Origin: Apostichopus parvimensis
Taxonomy: Eukaryota; Echinodermata; Holothuroidea; Aspidochirotida; Stichopodidae
DNA: 56,751 nucleotides
Assembly: GCA_000934455.1 (NCBI GenBank)
Contig: KN887193.1
Span: forward strand, 1 to 56,751
Reading direction: 5' to 3'
In this document: piece after piece, positions 38,401 to 47,717 of the stretch
Layout: every line of letters starts with the position of its first letter
Position numbering within the stretch: position 1 is the stretch's first letter
The notes under the pieces: generated by a model
The model's input: only the letters and a program-made list of their open reading frames with translations
Told to the model about the DNA's origin: nothing
The model's database searches: none
Translations under genes and position numbers: made by a program

Positions 38401-39070
38401 CTCTGGTAGAGATCAACAGTAAGTTGAGGTCAACAGGGGTCAAACTTTGAAAATGTGTACACACAATATATTTATGCTGATGTATCATGCTGAGTACAAG
38501 AACACTATAAGTGTCCATTTCCGACATCAGCTGCCATTTCCAATATTGTTTCTCACATCTCAATGCCTTTTGCTGTACTATTTAGAATGAAGTTCATCCA
38601 GGCTATACCTACAGTATGTCACATTCATATAAGATTATGTATGTAACATCATCTGGTTCATGGAGGTCAAAGGTCATTCGAGGTCAATGGAGTCTGAAAA
38701 TCTTGTAAACAGGATATCTAAAAAGAGAAAGTTGGTTTAATTTTGTTTCTAGGTTGCTCTTGGTACTAAGTAGATGATCCTATGCTTTTTCATGGAGGTC
38801 AAAGGTCATTTGAGATCTACAGAGATCAAAGTCTGCAAAAGTTGTAAACACTGTATGTTCAGAATTAAAAGTTAGTTAAACTTCCCACATGGTATGTAGG
38901 TTGCACTTGAAGAATAGATGATCCCTCTTGTTTTTCGTGAAGGTTAAATGTCATTTGAGGTCAGTCTTGAAAACCTTGTAAATATATCTTTAGAAGTACA
39001 CCTTCAGTACATGATCCCTACCTAACATCATTGAGGTCATTCAACATTTGAGGTCAGCAGAAATCAAAGT
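34640..39070 (+). repeat. dispersed intronic repeat family with AGGTCA direct repeats
   Basis: Blocks of about 130-180 bp recur irregularly at about 34640-35000, 35620-35760, 36410-36470 and 37930-39070. Each runs roughly: CCTTGTAAACATGATATCTCA, then TTTGGTATGTAGGTG, ACATTAAGTACAAGAAC, GGAGGTCAAAGGTCATTTGA, GGTCAACAGAGGTCAAA. Perfect AGGTCA-A-AGGTCA occurs at 38664-38676 and 38796-38808. A reverse-complement copy lies outside element C at about 42720-43040 (perfect DR1 at 42742-42754), so the family is dispersed, not specific to this intron. Confidence 0.75.
35499..37152. other. intron 3 of element C SAMD3-like gene
   Basis: Donor GTAAGT, acceptor TATCCTAG. Holds AGGTCA repeat blocks and a poly-T run near 36467-36481. 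No genes. Confidence 0.5.
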
Positions 39071-39590
39071 CTAAAAACCTCTTAGTAAGGACAGCTCAAG
39101 AAATGGAAGTGTGTCGAATATGTCAACTAGATAGTAGGCTATTTAGATTGCCCTAGGTGAGAGGATGATCCATACTGTTGTTCTGGAAACAAAGTTCAAA
39201 TGGTGAAAATCGCAAAATCTGGTTTCCAAAGTAAATGCTGCTTCACATTCTGGCAAGGGAATCATTTAACCAATTGGCATTCTGGTTGTTAACCTTCAAA
39301 TGAGGTCAACTATTGGTTCATTGCAAAGAGCTATGCTTCAAATTTCATAGGCCTCCTGTAGTTTCTGAGACAAAACTTTTTGACCTTATGAAACATTGTG
39401 TTAGATGTGTAAGCTTTTGTTTCATCTCTTCACCAGTGCACTGTTCTCTTTGCTTGCAGAAGTGAGTCGGGAGTTTATACAGGGAATTAGAGGTTGGAAC
39501 CATTCAAAGCCAATAGAAGTTTGCACGGCTTGAATCAGTTTCTTAGTTTTTAAGTAGTTTGTTACTGTTACCTTTTACTGTTACTTTCAG
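37316..39590. other. intron 4 of element C SAMD3-like gene
   Basis: Donor GTATTC, acceptor ACTTTCAG. Densest part of the AGGTCA repeat family, plus a (TG)n/(CG)n microsatellite at about 38116-38144. Open frames here are chance. Confidence 0.5.
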
Positions 39591-39940
39591 ATGTCTGTTC
39601 ACCATCAACCCAGACAGAGGCCACAAGGCGCAAGCAGCGAAGAGTAGAAGGCATTCTATTAATCCAAAAGTCCTCCATCTCATCAATGCAGTGCAGGATT
39701 ATAACACACCACAGCTTCTAAGCAATGAACTTTAATTTCCAATTACTTAAAAGATTTGTGGTTTCGTGCTTGAACTTCATTCATTTGGATGTCAAAATGT
39801 TTTACTGTTCTATTGCCCCCTTTTTGCTTCAATCTTCTGCTAAAAGTTTGATCCCTTTTTTCACTATTGATGCTTTGGTATATGTACTGTAGAGAATGGT
39901 GTATTTGTACAGTGACATGTCAGAATGCCTCAGTGTATTC

Positions 39941-39987
39941 TTCAAATAAACTCAATTGTTCAAATAAACTCAATTGTTCAAATAAAC
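39941..39987 (+). terminator. triplicated polyadenylation signal
   Basis: TTCAAATAAACTCAATTG occurs three times in tandem (period 18, from 39941, 39959 and 39977), each with AATAAA, about 210 bp after the SAMD3-like stop codon. Confidence 0.6.
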
Positions 39988-40019
39988 ACAAAAATTATGA
40001 TAATGTACTCATTTGAACC

Positions 40020-40322
40020 ATCAGTTTAACAGTAAAAACAGTTATGGTACATTTTACAGTAAAAAGACTGACAGCAATTCTGCCAACAAATGCCTGTTAC
40101 ATTCACGGGTTCATTTCAAATATCGTAAAACTGTTTACAGTACACTGTAAATAATAAACAGTAAACTGTAAATAATTGTATGGTAAAATGTAACTTTTAC
40201 GGTTAAAAATTGTAAACAATTTTACAGTGTTTGAAATAATTACCGTAAATTTAACAAGCATTTGTTGGCAAAATTGCTGCCAGTCTTTTTACCGTAAAAT
40301 TTACGGTATTTTTTTTACAGTG
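40020..40322. repeat. right subterminal repeats and internal inverted copy of element C
   Basis: Many TTTACAGT/ACTGTAAA motifs. About 48 bp at 40056-40103 (GTAAAAAGACTGACAGCAAT...CAAATGCCTGTTA) is an inverted near-copy of the block just inside the right end (about 40255-40303). This segment may be a MITE of the same family sitting at the end, or a folded-back end. Confidence 0.65.
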
Positions 40323-40940
40323 TAGGTATTATCCTGGGGCATTCTAGATAGTACTTTGTTTAGAAGATAATCAAATAAAATTTAAAAAAAATCAACCACA
40401 GAAATTTGGCAAATACTAACCTGCACATAATGTGTATTATATCAAATTCCTTTTCTCAGTATTCTTTTATTGAAAAAAAATTGGGCTAACAATTTGTAGT
40501 AGTTAGGCTAGTCTTGTATGGAGTAGAAGAAAAATATATCCACAATTTGCACTGGGCTATTTGCAACATTAAAATTCTTTATAAGAGAAGCATGAAGTTT
40601 ACATCATAATTGAGCAGCAAAGTTAAGGGAAAATATATAATGTATCAGTACAAACATTTTGTCTTTGTTAATTCTACCATAATGAGTAAGAAAACAACTA
40701 CTAGTGAGTAAAATATTAGACAAGTCGAGTAATGTGTGGAAGACCTACATGATGGTTGGAAGGTTCTGTTCGTTACTGCCCCCCCCCCACACCTGCACTC
40801 TAACAATGGGTGTTCAGAAAGATGAAAAGCAATATAAAATATGAAATTACCCTCCTTCCCTCACCCCACTGACTTCCCCAGCAAACCCCTATTTCAAGTT
40901 CAAATCAGGGAAACCGATGGCAGCTTCACTGAGAAAGAAG
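40323..40940. other. element B sequence downstream of its transposase
   Basis: A/T-rich, with a poly-C run near 40781-40790. Probably 3' untranslated and intergenic sequence. No gene recognised. Confidence 0.4.
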
Positions 40941-42719
40941 TTAAGATTTCCCGATGCGTGACTTAAAAGTATTGACTGATTCTGTTTTGCTTGGTTTGGG
41001 TACTCTTGCTATGTTCTGTGGCAGGTCTTTTTTATCCGGAGGCAAAACATGGAGGTAGCCAATCTTCATCGCAACAGCATTCATTAGGAGGTCATAGATG
41101 AAGTTATACTCCTTAGCTTCGTAGATTGGATTAACAACCCATTTCTTTGACGCCTTAGAAAAAACTACATTGTAACGCTTTTGGCCTTTCTTATGGCCTT
41201 ACCTCACAACGGCCTGCTGTCTTCCACTGTTTTCTTTGTTGTAATAATGGCAATTTGTGTTCTGGCCAACATATTTGGGTAGTCAAACTCCTGGCGCTTT
41301 GGACAGTACTTCAGCATGGCGCCATGAAAAACCTCCAGTGAGCCAGTGTGGCATGACCTGTTCCGGAAACGAATATCCTTCAACAGTCTCCTGTCCATCA
41401 CGATGTCCTTCAGAGCATTGTGGGCTGGCGAATCTAGTTTCAACCATGCTGGCTCGACCTCATCATCTTCCCTAATAGGTGGATGTTCACAACTGTGAAA
41501 CTTGTTGCATGTGTCCCATCTGTGAATATTAGCTGTATGGCACACTACTGATGAGAACTTCTCAACAAGCAGTTCTGGATCCTTGTCACAGATGTGAGCT
41601 GACCACCATAGGTGATTAGATACTGCTTGGATCCAGCATGCAAGCTCCTCACACGACTTGGTCTTACGTTTGGCGAGAAGTTTCTTCTTAATTGGTTTTT
41701 GACAGATGCCAGACATCAAACTGATGGTCAATGTTGGGATACTCTTACTTCATGAGGGCTCTGATCCCACAGTGCATGTCAGTTGCTATTAAGTCCATAG
41801 TTATGTTGCATGCTTTCAGTGTATCCATACATCGCTGAAACCCCAGCTTTTCCATTGCAACTGAGCTTGTATTTTCTGTTCTGTCACCTGAACAAGTTCT
41901 GAAATAATTTTTGTGTCAGTCTCTGTGTCCATTAGCGAGTAGGTGCAATATTTAGCGTTATAACCGGGGGAGTCACAGCGACCGTCACCAGAAAACTTAG
42001 CTTCCTTCTCCAGGTAGACCCCAGCAAACTCTCTTGCTGCTTTGTGAATGCATTGTTAATAGCAGGGTTCAAGATATCCCTCTGAAAATTGTAATAAGTA
42101 GATTTGCTTATGAAAGTTAGGCCAAGGAACTTGGCAAACTGTCCCACTTTGTGAAAGGTATTACCGCTAAACAGGATTGCTGCACTCACTAGCAAGTTAC
42201 CAGCAGGTGTACCACCAAGCATTGATTGAGAATCCCAAATCAGCAGCTGGTGGCCATTCACGCAATACAGCTTAGTACGGTGCAGGATTCCCACATTTAC
42301 CTTCTCAACATCCCGTACCGGTGCAAAACACTGGTTACAACGTAAACTGTAAAATAAAGCGTCCAGTGCTTCTTCATACACTATAAATTTTCTGCCCTGA
42401 ACACACTTTCCTTCCTTTGTGGCTTCCCTTTCCTCATTGTCCTCGGACCAATCATCACTTTCAGGGTGGTACGAAACATCACTGGGGTGAGAGTCATCAT
42501 GTGACGAACTTGACTGCTTCTCCGCAGGCTCAACCACCTTTACCGGAGTTTCGTCCACTGTTTTCTCCACCTTCTCCTCTTCAATTACATCTGTTTGCAA
42601 AAAAGAGTATCACACTCTACGACGACCTGTGAAAACAGAAAAGGGATGTTTTATAAGAAAAAATAAAATGACTGACATGTACTCTCTGATATGTATCACA
42701 TTGACAAACTAAGGTATCT

Positions 42720-43060
42720 TATGTAACAATTTGACCCCAAATGACCTTTGACCTTCACCAAACACAATAGGCTTCTTGTACTCAATGTGGTACACCTACA
42801 TACCAAATATGAGATTTGTCAAAGCTTCCCTTCTTGAGATATAGTTTGTACAAGCTAAACATTACAAACACACGCCAGCATAACTGCAAACGTTTATGAT
42901 TATAATCAAAACAAAAAACAGAAAGTCAATTTACTCTGTGATTCCTTGTCAACATGAGAAGCAAAAACACTAAGGGCTACAGAACTTACATACCAAATTT
43001 GAAGTTACAGCAATTTTTACTTTTTGAGATATCATGTTTACCAAATGTGGATGGGTATGG
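42720..43060 (-). repeat. reverse copy of the AGGTCA repeat in a Kolobok intron
   Basis: TTTGACCCCAAATGACCTTTGACCTTC, ACTCAATGTGGTACACCTACATACCAAATATGAG and GAGATATCATGTTTACC are the complements of the repeat blocks in element C introns. Confidence 0.7.
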
Positions 43061-43948
43061 TAATGTGTTGGCTAAATACTCAGGTACTCAACCCAGGTAG
43101 TGGTAATGATCCCAAGGTTTGGTTGCAATAGTTAATTTATGATGTGGCATACGCAGCTCCCACCAAGCCCCTTGAAAAAAAAATATATTGATGCAGAGCA
43201 TGTTAAAACATTAAGCAAAAGACTACATGTATATGTTGCTCACCATCTCTTCATCTTTCTCTTTCTCCGTTGCACAGTAGGAATGGTCAGGTGGAGCATT
43301 AGTCTGAACAGGGGGTTCTTGGGCTTCACCATCATAGTATTCAGGTGAATCAGTCTGAGCAGATGATGACACTAAATGTCCCAAATCAGTTTGTGTAGCA
43401 ATTTCCTTACTATATGATGATGCACGATTTGAAAGACGCTGCGAAAGGAGAAAATAACTTGCAATAATTTACCATATATAACCTGAATACAAGAATATAT
43501 TGCGCATTATAGCCTCAACAGACTACATAAGTCAGAAAGTCATGGAGGAGGAGAATAAGTCAAAGCCAGCCCGCGCACCCATCCCCCCCCCCCCCCCCTT
43601 GAAAGGAAAAGTGACAATTGTACACAAACATATTTTGGTGAATCTTTCTCTATCCTGGTGGAGATTAGATGCGTGAAAACTTGTTGATTAGGTAAAGGGA
43701 ATTACAGGCATTATAGTGCTTTTCCATTTTTTTCAGAGCAATGGGTCCATATAAGATATTAATTTAGGGGGGGGGGGTGAGGTGGTAAGTGTTATTTTCA
43801 AAAGCCCTTCTTGTCCTCTAAGATTGATTTGAAATTTACTTAGCATTATTGTGCTTACCCTTCTCCTTTTACGCTTCAATGAAAGCTGACCTTCAGTAGC
43901 CTTTCCAGCTGCTTTTGTGGTGCTTGATTCAGTTGTTATTTCCACAAA

Positions 43949-45878
43949 CTGTATAATAATGAGAAAGCACATCAAACTTTAATATGATGAAAGAAGAGAC
44001 TTTAAAGGTAGGTAATAGAATTAATCCCATCAAGTAAAATGGAAGTACTGTACTGACTCAAAGCAATGTTTCTCTTGACTGTTACGAGCAGTGCTCAAAC
44101 CTAACATGATTATACACATATTATGATTGCAATTGGAACCAAAATAGTCGTCATCAAAATTCCTTCACATTACAGTGGCATACCCAAGGTGATAGAGGAT
44201 TTAAATCTGGTGAGAACTTCTCTGGTTGGTGGTCTCTGAAGCAAGAATATTTGCAGTTACTTTATGTCCAAATCACTTTAAGTGACTTTTGCTATGAGAA
44301 TTCTACAAAATTGTCTAAACTGTGGGAGGGAATATTACCCCTTCATGCCCCTCCCTTCATGTGCTACATACCCTAGCTATTGGAGCCCCCTACAAACAAG
44401 TTCTGCTTCTGCCACTGCATATAAAAGATGCTCATCATCATATTCTTATACACAATATCAAATTTGTCACAAACTTGACTCAAGCATGTTTGGTTATTTT
44501 CTTTCCATTAACAGTTAATATTTCAATTAACAGGGGACAATAACCATCTTGGATACCTCACACAATTTTGAATATGTTAGGAAATGGAAATGTTCTTATA
44601 ATTATTAAACTAATTCCCTTACAATAATGTCTACTAATCCCCTTACGTGTATCTCATTGTGTTCACCGTGCTCTTAACCTGTCTGTATTCTGTGCGTGTT
44701 TTTGTCCCTTCTGTTACTGTTACTTGTCATTTAGCCTCTGAAGAAGATCCTGCCAGGATCGAAACGTCAGGCCAACTTACTTTTACACATTCTATTACAC
44801 AGGCTCTCTAGTGGATAAGCAGTTTGCTAATAGTTTTATTTTATTTTAATTATTATACTAACCGCATTTACTGATGGAATGCTACTGCTTTCAACAAAAA
44901 TAAAGGTTGCTTCACCTTCTGACGCCTCTGCGGAAGCATCTTATGGTGGATGAAGTAAATTTGATAACATGTGTGAAGAAAAAAGTCAATTAATTTTTTG
45001 TTTGATACAACACCTCTGTTGTCATGTATTTTCAATGAACAATTATCAGATGGTAAGAAGGTGAAACTAGAGACATGAAGTAAAGAAAGATATGTAACCT
45101 TTGTGAGTCAATTTCAATTAATGTCTTGATGAAGGATTTTTTCAGGTTAATAGCACAATAAAGAACGCTCAATTAAGGGGAAGGCATGCAGTTGTAGGTT
45201 TGTAGAAGAATCTGAGAACTATGTGTTTTGCACTCGAGAAGAGGGAATTTAACTGCTAGCATTGGTCAGCAAGAGCTTGCTGAGGTTGACTTAGCAAAGG
45301 CTAGCAAGAAATAGAATATGGTAAAAAAAAATGCCATGTGAGCAGTCAACTTGGCTGTCACTTTGAATTTATTCCTTGTTCTAGTACTAGGCTAGGCCCT
45401 TGCTAACAACTATAATCTATCCTAGGCCTAGGCCAAACGTCAAATTACAAAGCTTGCATAGCCTCATTAAGTTGCATGAAAAGCTTGCTAAATACAGTGT
45501 CAGTACTAAAGGAGTTATACATGGCCTTGTTGTATATGGTATACATAGGCTAGGCAGAGTTAAGTTAGTGAAAATATTACCCTGGGGCCTTACAAGTAAC
45601 AACAGTGACTGAGTGACCTAGTCGAGAGGCCTACCCATACCGGAAAAAGCTAACGCTGGTGGTACCCTACCATATCCTAGGCTACTAACTTACATGTAGT
45701 AATAGTACTACTAGTACTAGCCTAAGTAGGCTAAGTTAGTACTATTATTGGTAGCCTAAGTAACGTTAGTAATAGTACCTACCGGTAGTAGCCTTTAGTA
45801 TACTAGCCAGTACGTAACTCCTATACTGTACTGTGGGCCGGTTAGTAATGGAGTGTAGCTTAGGCCTAGGCTTCTTAC
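43949..45878. other. large intron region of the Kolobok transposase gene
   Basis: Non-coding, holding the ribozyme-like motif (44733-44772), a possible small exon near 44885-44920, and AGGCCT-rich sequence (45380-45870) next to the first exon. Short frames here have no support. Confidence 0.45.
44731..44775 (+). ncRNA. hammerhead-ribozyme-like motif
   Basis: GCCT (44734-44737), CTGAAGA (44738-44744, fits CUGANGA), stem GATCCT-GCC-AGGATC (44746-44760), GAAAC (44761-44765), GTC (44766-44768), then AGGC (44769-44772) pairing with GCCT. This is the order of a hammerhead with a minimal stem III and cleavage after GUC. One unpaired A (44745) precedes stem II. Penelope-like retroelements are known to carry such ribozymes, so this may be a remnant of one. 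Activity is unproven. Confidence 0.5.
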
Positions 45879-46538
45879 CTCGGAAATTTCCCCATCAGCA
45901 GATCTCCTCCCTCTACTTGCTCGTGAAGTAGTTGCCATCTGTCTGTGCACAAAAACTGTCGGCACTGCATTTGGTATGAGTCTTTTTTCTGGGAAGTCTG
46001 AAGCCCATTTCAGCCTCAAAGTCCCTCATTAAACAAGTTTTTTTTCGAAGTGGTCCTCGCACACGACCCTGTGCTTACTAAATTTATACGATGAAAGAGA
46101 ATGTTTGTCTGTTCCTATTGCGTGGAGCCATGCTCCACATCTTGCCCGATCTTTTTCAGGATTCGGTATAGGAAAGAATTTCTTATCTGGCTGTTCTGAT
46201 ACTTTGTTCGAGCAACCGAATGCTTGACACATAGGCACCTTGAAAGTTGAAGTGTGTAGCGTGGGTAAGCTCGCGAATAGCGTATAATACTGTACTCTGT
46301 GTAGTAAACAATCAGCTCGCAGCAAAACAAACCAGTGTGCAACTTTTACGTCATCATGCCGGGGCTATGAATTATTCATGAGACTGCCTCGAACATTACT
46401 TTTTGAAAAAAAAGCGTTACAATTTGAATCTTTTTAGCAACCAAGTGAGGCTTTTTTCCCCCAATAAATGTGCATGGGTGCCGATTAATGATTATTTTTA
46501 AGTTGTGGTGTGAGTTTGAATATTGTCTAGCCTATCCT

Positions 46539-46713
46539 TTAAGTCGAATGAGCGGTACCGTTCCATAGGATGTGTGGTACTGTTAAATGGAATCTGCGAT
46601 ACCGTTGAATCTAATGTGTGGTACCGGTAAATGGAATGTGCGGTACAATTAAATGGAATGTTCGGCACTGTTAAATAGTTAAAGCGGTACCGTAAAATCG
46701 GATGTGCCTTATC
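46539..46713 (+). repeat. 22-bp satellite between elements B and D
   Basis: About eight units in plus orientation, starting at the TTAA duplication, ending at the hAT-like element. Contains the TTCGGCAC...AAATAGTTAAAGCGG variant. Confidence 0.9.
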
Positions 46714-47717
46714 CAGGGGCGTCGTGCGAAAATAAATTTCGGGGGGGGGGGGCGTGAGCAGGTGATGACTATCTAAGCGGAGCGCTAACACAGGTTGGCG
46801 TGCAGCGTACAAGAAAATTTTTCGTCTGGCAGACCCCTCAGATTGCAGGAAACGGCACTTCCCGTGCCTAATGGCAGTAAGCAACATCCCTAAAATTGAT
46901 AAACATTTCCGGCAATTTTTTTATTTTGGGAAATATTCTCGAAGGAAGTGATCGCCATTTATTCCTCAGTTTACCAATTCCTCGTCTCCCAGAAGAGCCC
47001 AAAATTTAAGAAATCGAAACATTTTTGTGTTGGCTGATCCATGATCGCCGCCCATGCCCGTGTTGACTGGGTGAAGAAAAAGCTATGCCATTTGAAAACA
47101 TGGGCAGAAAGTAGCGAAACCTAAGGTAAAACGTGCGATAACGAAGTGATTATTTTCCAGGTTAATTGTGACTGTATTTGAAATGATTATTATTATTCAT
47201 TTTTTTCAAAACTACCTATCAGATTATGAGGAAAATTTATCCTGGTGGACCTTTTAGCGAACTGATTGCATTACTTAAGAAGAAGTTCACATGGAGTCCC
47301 ATAATCTCTGTTCACTACATTTATCTTAACTTTCCGAACTTTTTTTACAGGCTTAGAAAACAATTAAATGCCATTTTTTCATGGAAAATTAACTGACTTT
47401 GGCAAAGATAACGGGTTGCACTTACTCTGGGACTACGTATATATAATATTGTTCAACGATGGCAGCGTTGATGGCACATTTGGTTCATTAGTTATCAACC
47501 AGTTATTTAACTATTTCGATTGACTGAATATCAACAATTAACAACCATTGACCAAGCAGTCAACAGAAGCCCCATTTCTCGTAGACCCTACAAGAAATTC
47601 AGTTGCTGACACTGCTCCAAAACACTTTTTTTTTTAAATTATGACAACATTTTATGACACCTTTGACAACATTTGGGGGGCCTGTGCCCCCGGGCCCCAA
47701 TGGGCACGACGCCACTG
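46714..47717. mobile_element. hAT-like non-autonomous transposon (element D)
   Basis: Left end CAGGGGCGTCGTGC and right end inverted CAGTGGCGTCGTGC (13 of 14 match). Flanking 8-mers GCCTTATC (46706-46713) and GCCGTACC (47718-47725) match at 6 of 8 and correspond to a satellite monomer. CAG...CTG ends and 8-bp duplications are typical of hAT elements. The 1,004-bp interior has a poly-G run near the left end, a C/G-rich right end and no transposase frame. Confidence 0.75.

Larger units (their letters stand above)
31071..39735 (+). pseudogene. SAMD3-like multi-exon gene of element C (SAM-like N terminus), frameshifted
   Basis: Exons: 31071-31278, 32653-33612, 35417-35498, 37153-37315 and 39591-39735 (stop TAA 39733-39735), all with canonical splice sites and compatible phases. 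Exon 1 is SAM-like (AVEEVLPTISAESA, ...EDLKFVQPEDL, LKPIQDRKLIQAWQ). Exon 2 has IPWGKMSKTFWRTLDNGDRP, RREMIGIIINDVRKVC, GSGYDSLL-like GTGYDSLLKNL, CVNYNPEMP and WPYLFEDGG. Later exons give FASFYIFGIQY...DFIQR and CLFTINPDRGHKA...NPKVLHLI, the usual end of these proteins. Frameshifts occur near 31170, 32910 and 33270. The 3' end is followed by three tandem AATAAA signals. It starts 28 bp after the transposase stop. Molecular role unknown; an element-encoded DNA- or transposase-binding partner is my inference. Confidence 0.75.
26813..40322 (+). mobile_element. EnSpm/CACTA-like transposon (element C) nested in element B
   Basis: Left end CACTGTTAAAAATAACAG (26813) and right end inverted CACTGTAAAAAAAATACCG (finishing 40322), flanked on both sides by TA. 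Similarity continues inward for about 90 bp: ACAGCAA...CCCAACAAT...GCCTGTTA at the left against GGCAGCAA...GCCAACAAAT...GCTTGTTA at the right. Inside are a transposase-like gene (28345-31043) and a SAMD3-like gene (31071-39735), same order and strand as in element A. CTA...TAG is symmetric around the ends, so TA could be part of the inverted repeat and the duplication is less certain than in element A. Confidence 0.72.
40941..46232 (-). pseudogene. Kolobok THAP transposase gene, decayed
   Basis: Read on the minus strand. Exon 1 (46232-45879) begins MCQAFGCSN and forms a THAP zinc finger (C-x4-C, AWLHAIGT, CEDHF, then LIPNAVPTVF). Small exons follow at 43948-43859 and 43438-43244, then a long exon from 42626 to the TAA at 40941-40943; another may lie near 44920-44885. 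The linker repeats QTD/QTN motifs. The catalytic part shows CNQCFAPV, CVNGHQLLIWDSQ, AGNLLVSAAILFSG, GDGRCDSPG (about 41985), ATDMH (about 41779), FDVWH (about 41715), NHLWWSA and a C-terminal KKWVVNPIYEAKEY, all hallmarks of Kolobok-type transposases. Breaks: two compensating frameshifts in THAP near 46045 and 45990, a shift in a T run near 42602, shifts near 42020, about 41870, 41700 and 41240, and TAA at 41745-41747. Inactive as assembled. Confidence 0.8.
25107..46538 (-). mobile_element. Kolobok-type DNA transposon (element B) in the satellite, interrupted by element C
   Basis: Left end AAGATAGGGCCAGACAAT (25107) and right end inverted AGGATAGGCTAGACAAT (finishing 46538) match with one gap and two differences. 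Both sides are flanked by TTAA (25103-25106 and 46539-46542), and removing the element restores a satellite monomer (cccTTAAgtcgaatg). TTAA duplications are used by Kolobok and piggyBac. The THAP-domain transposase inside, with GDGRCDSPG and FDVWH motifs, points to Kolobok. Without the nested element C it is about 7.9 kb. It holds the transposase gene (minus) near the right end and a P2X7-ballast-like gene (plus) near the left end, pointing toward each other. Confidence 0.82.

Noticed and set aside
37930..38563. Possible coding sequence at 38043-38237 and 38324-38563
   Set aside because: These frames run through the AGGTCA repeat family and a TG microsatellite inside an intron.
41257..41475. 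Plus-strand frame at 41257-41475 and similar frames at 42417-42632
   Set aside because: They are antisense shadows of the Kolobok transposase exon.
25115..46535. CRISPR-like regular repeats and integron-like arrays
   Set aside because: The tandem units have no unique spacers, and the context (introns, THAP, Kolobok) is eukaryotic.
25107..46538. piggyBac assignment for the TTAA-flanked element
   Set aside because: piggyBac also uses TTAA, but the THAP finger and the GDGRCDSPG and FDVWH motifs do not belong to piggyBac transposases.
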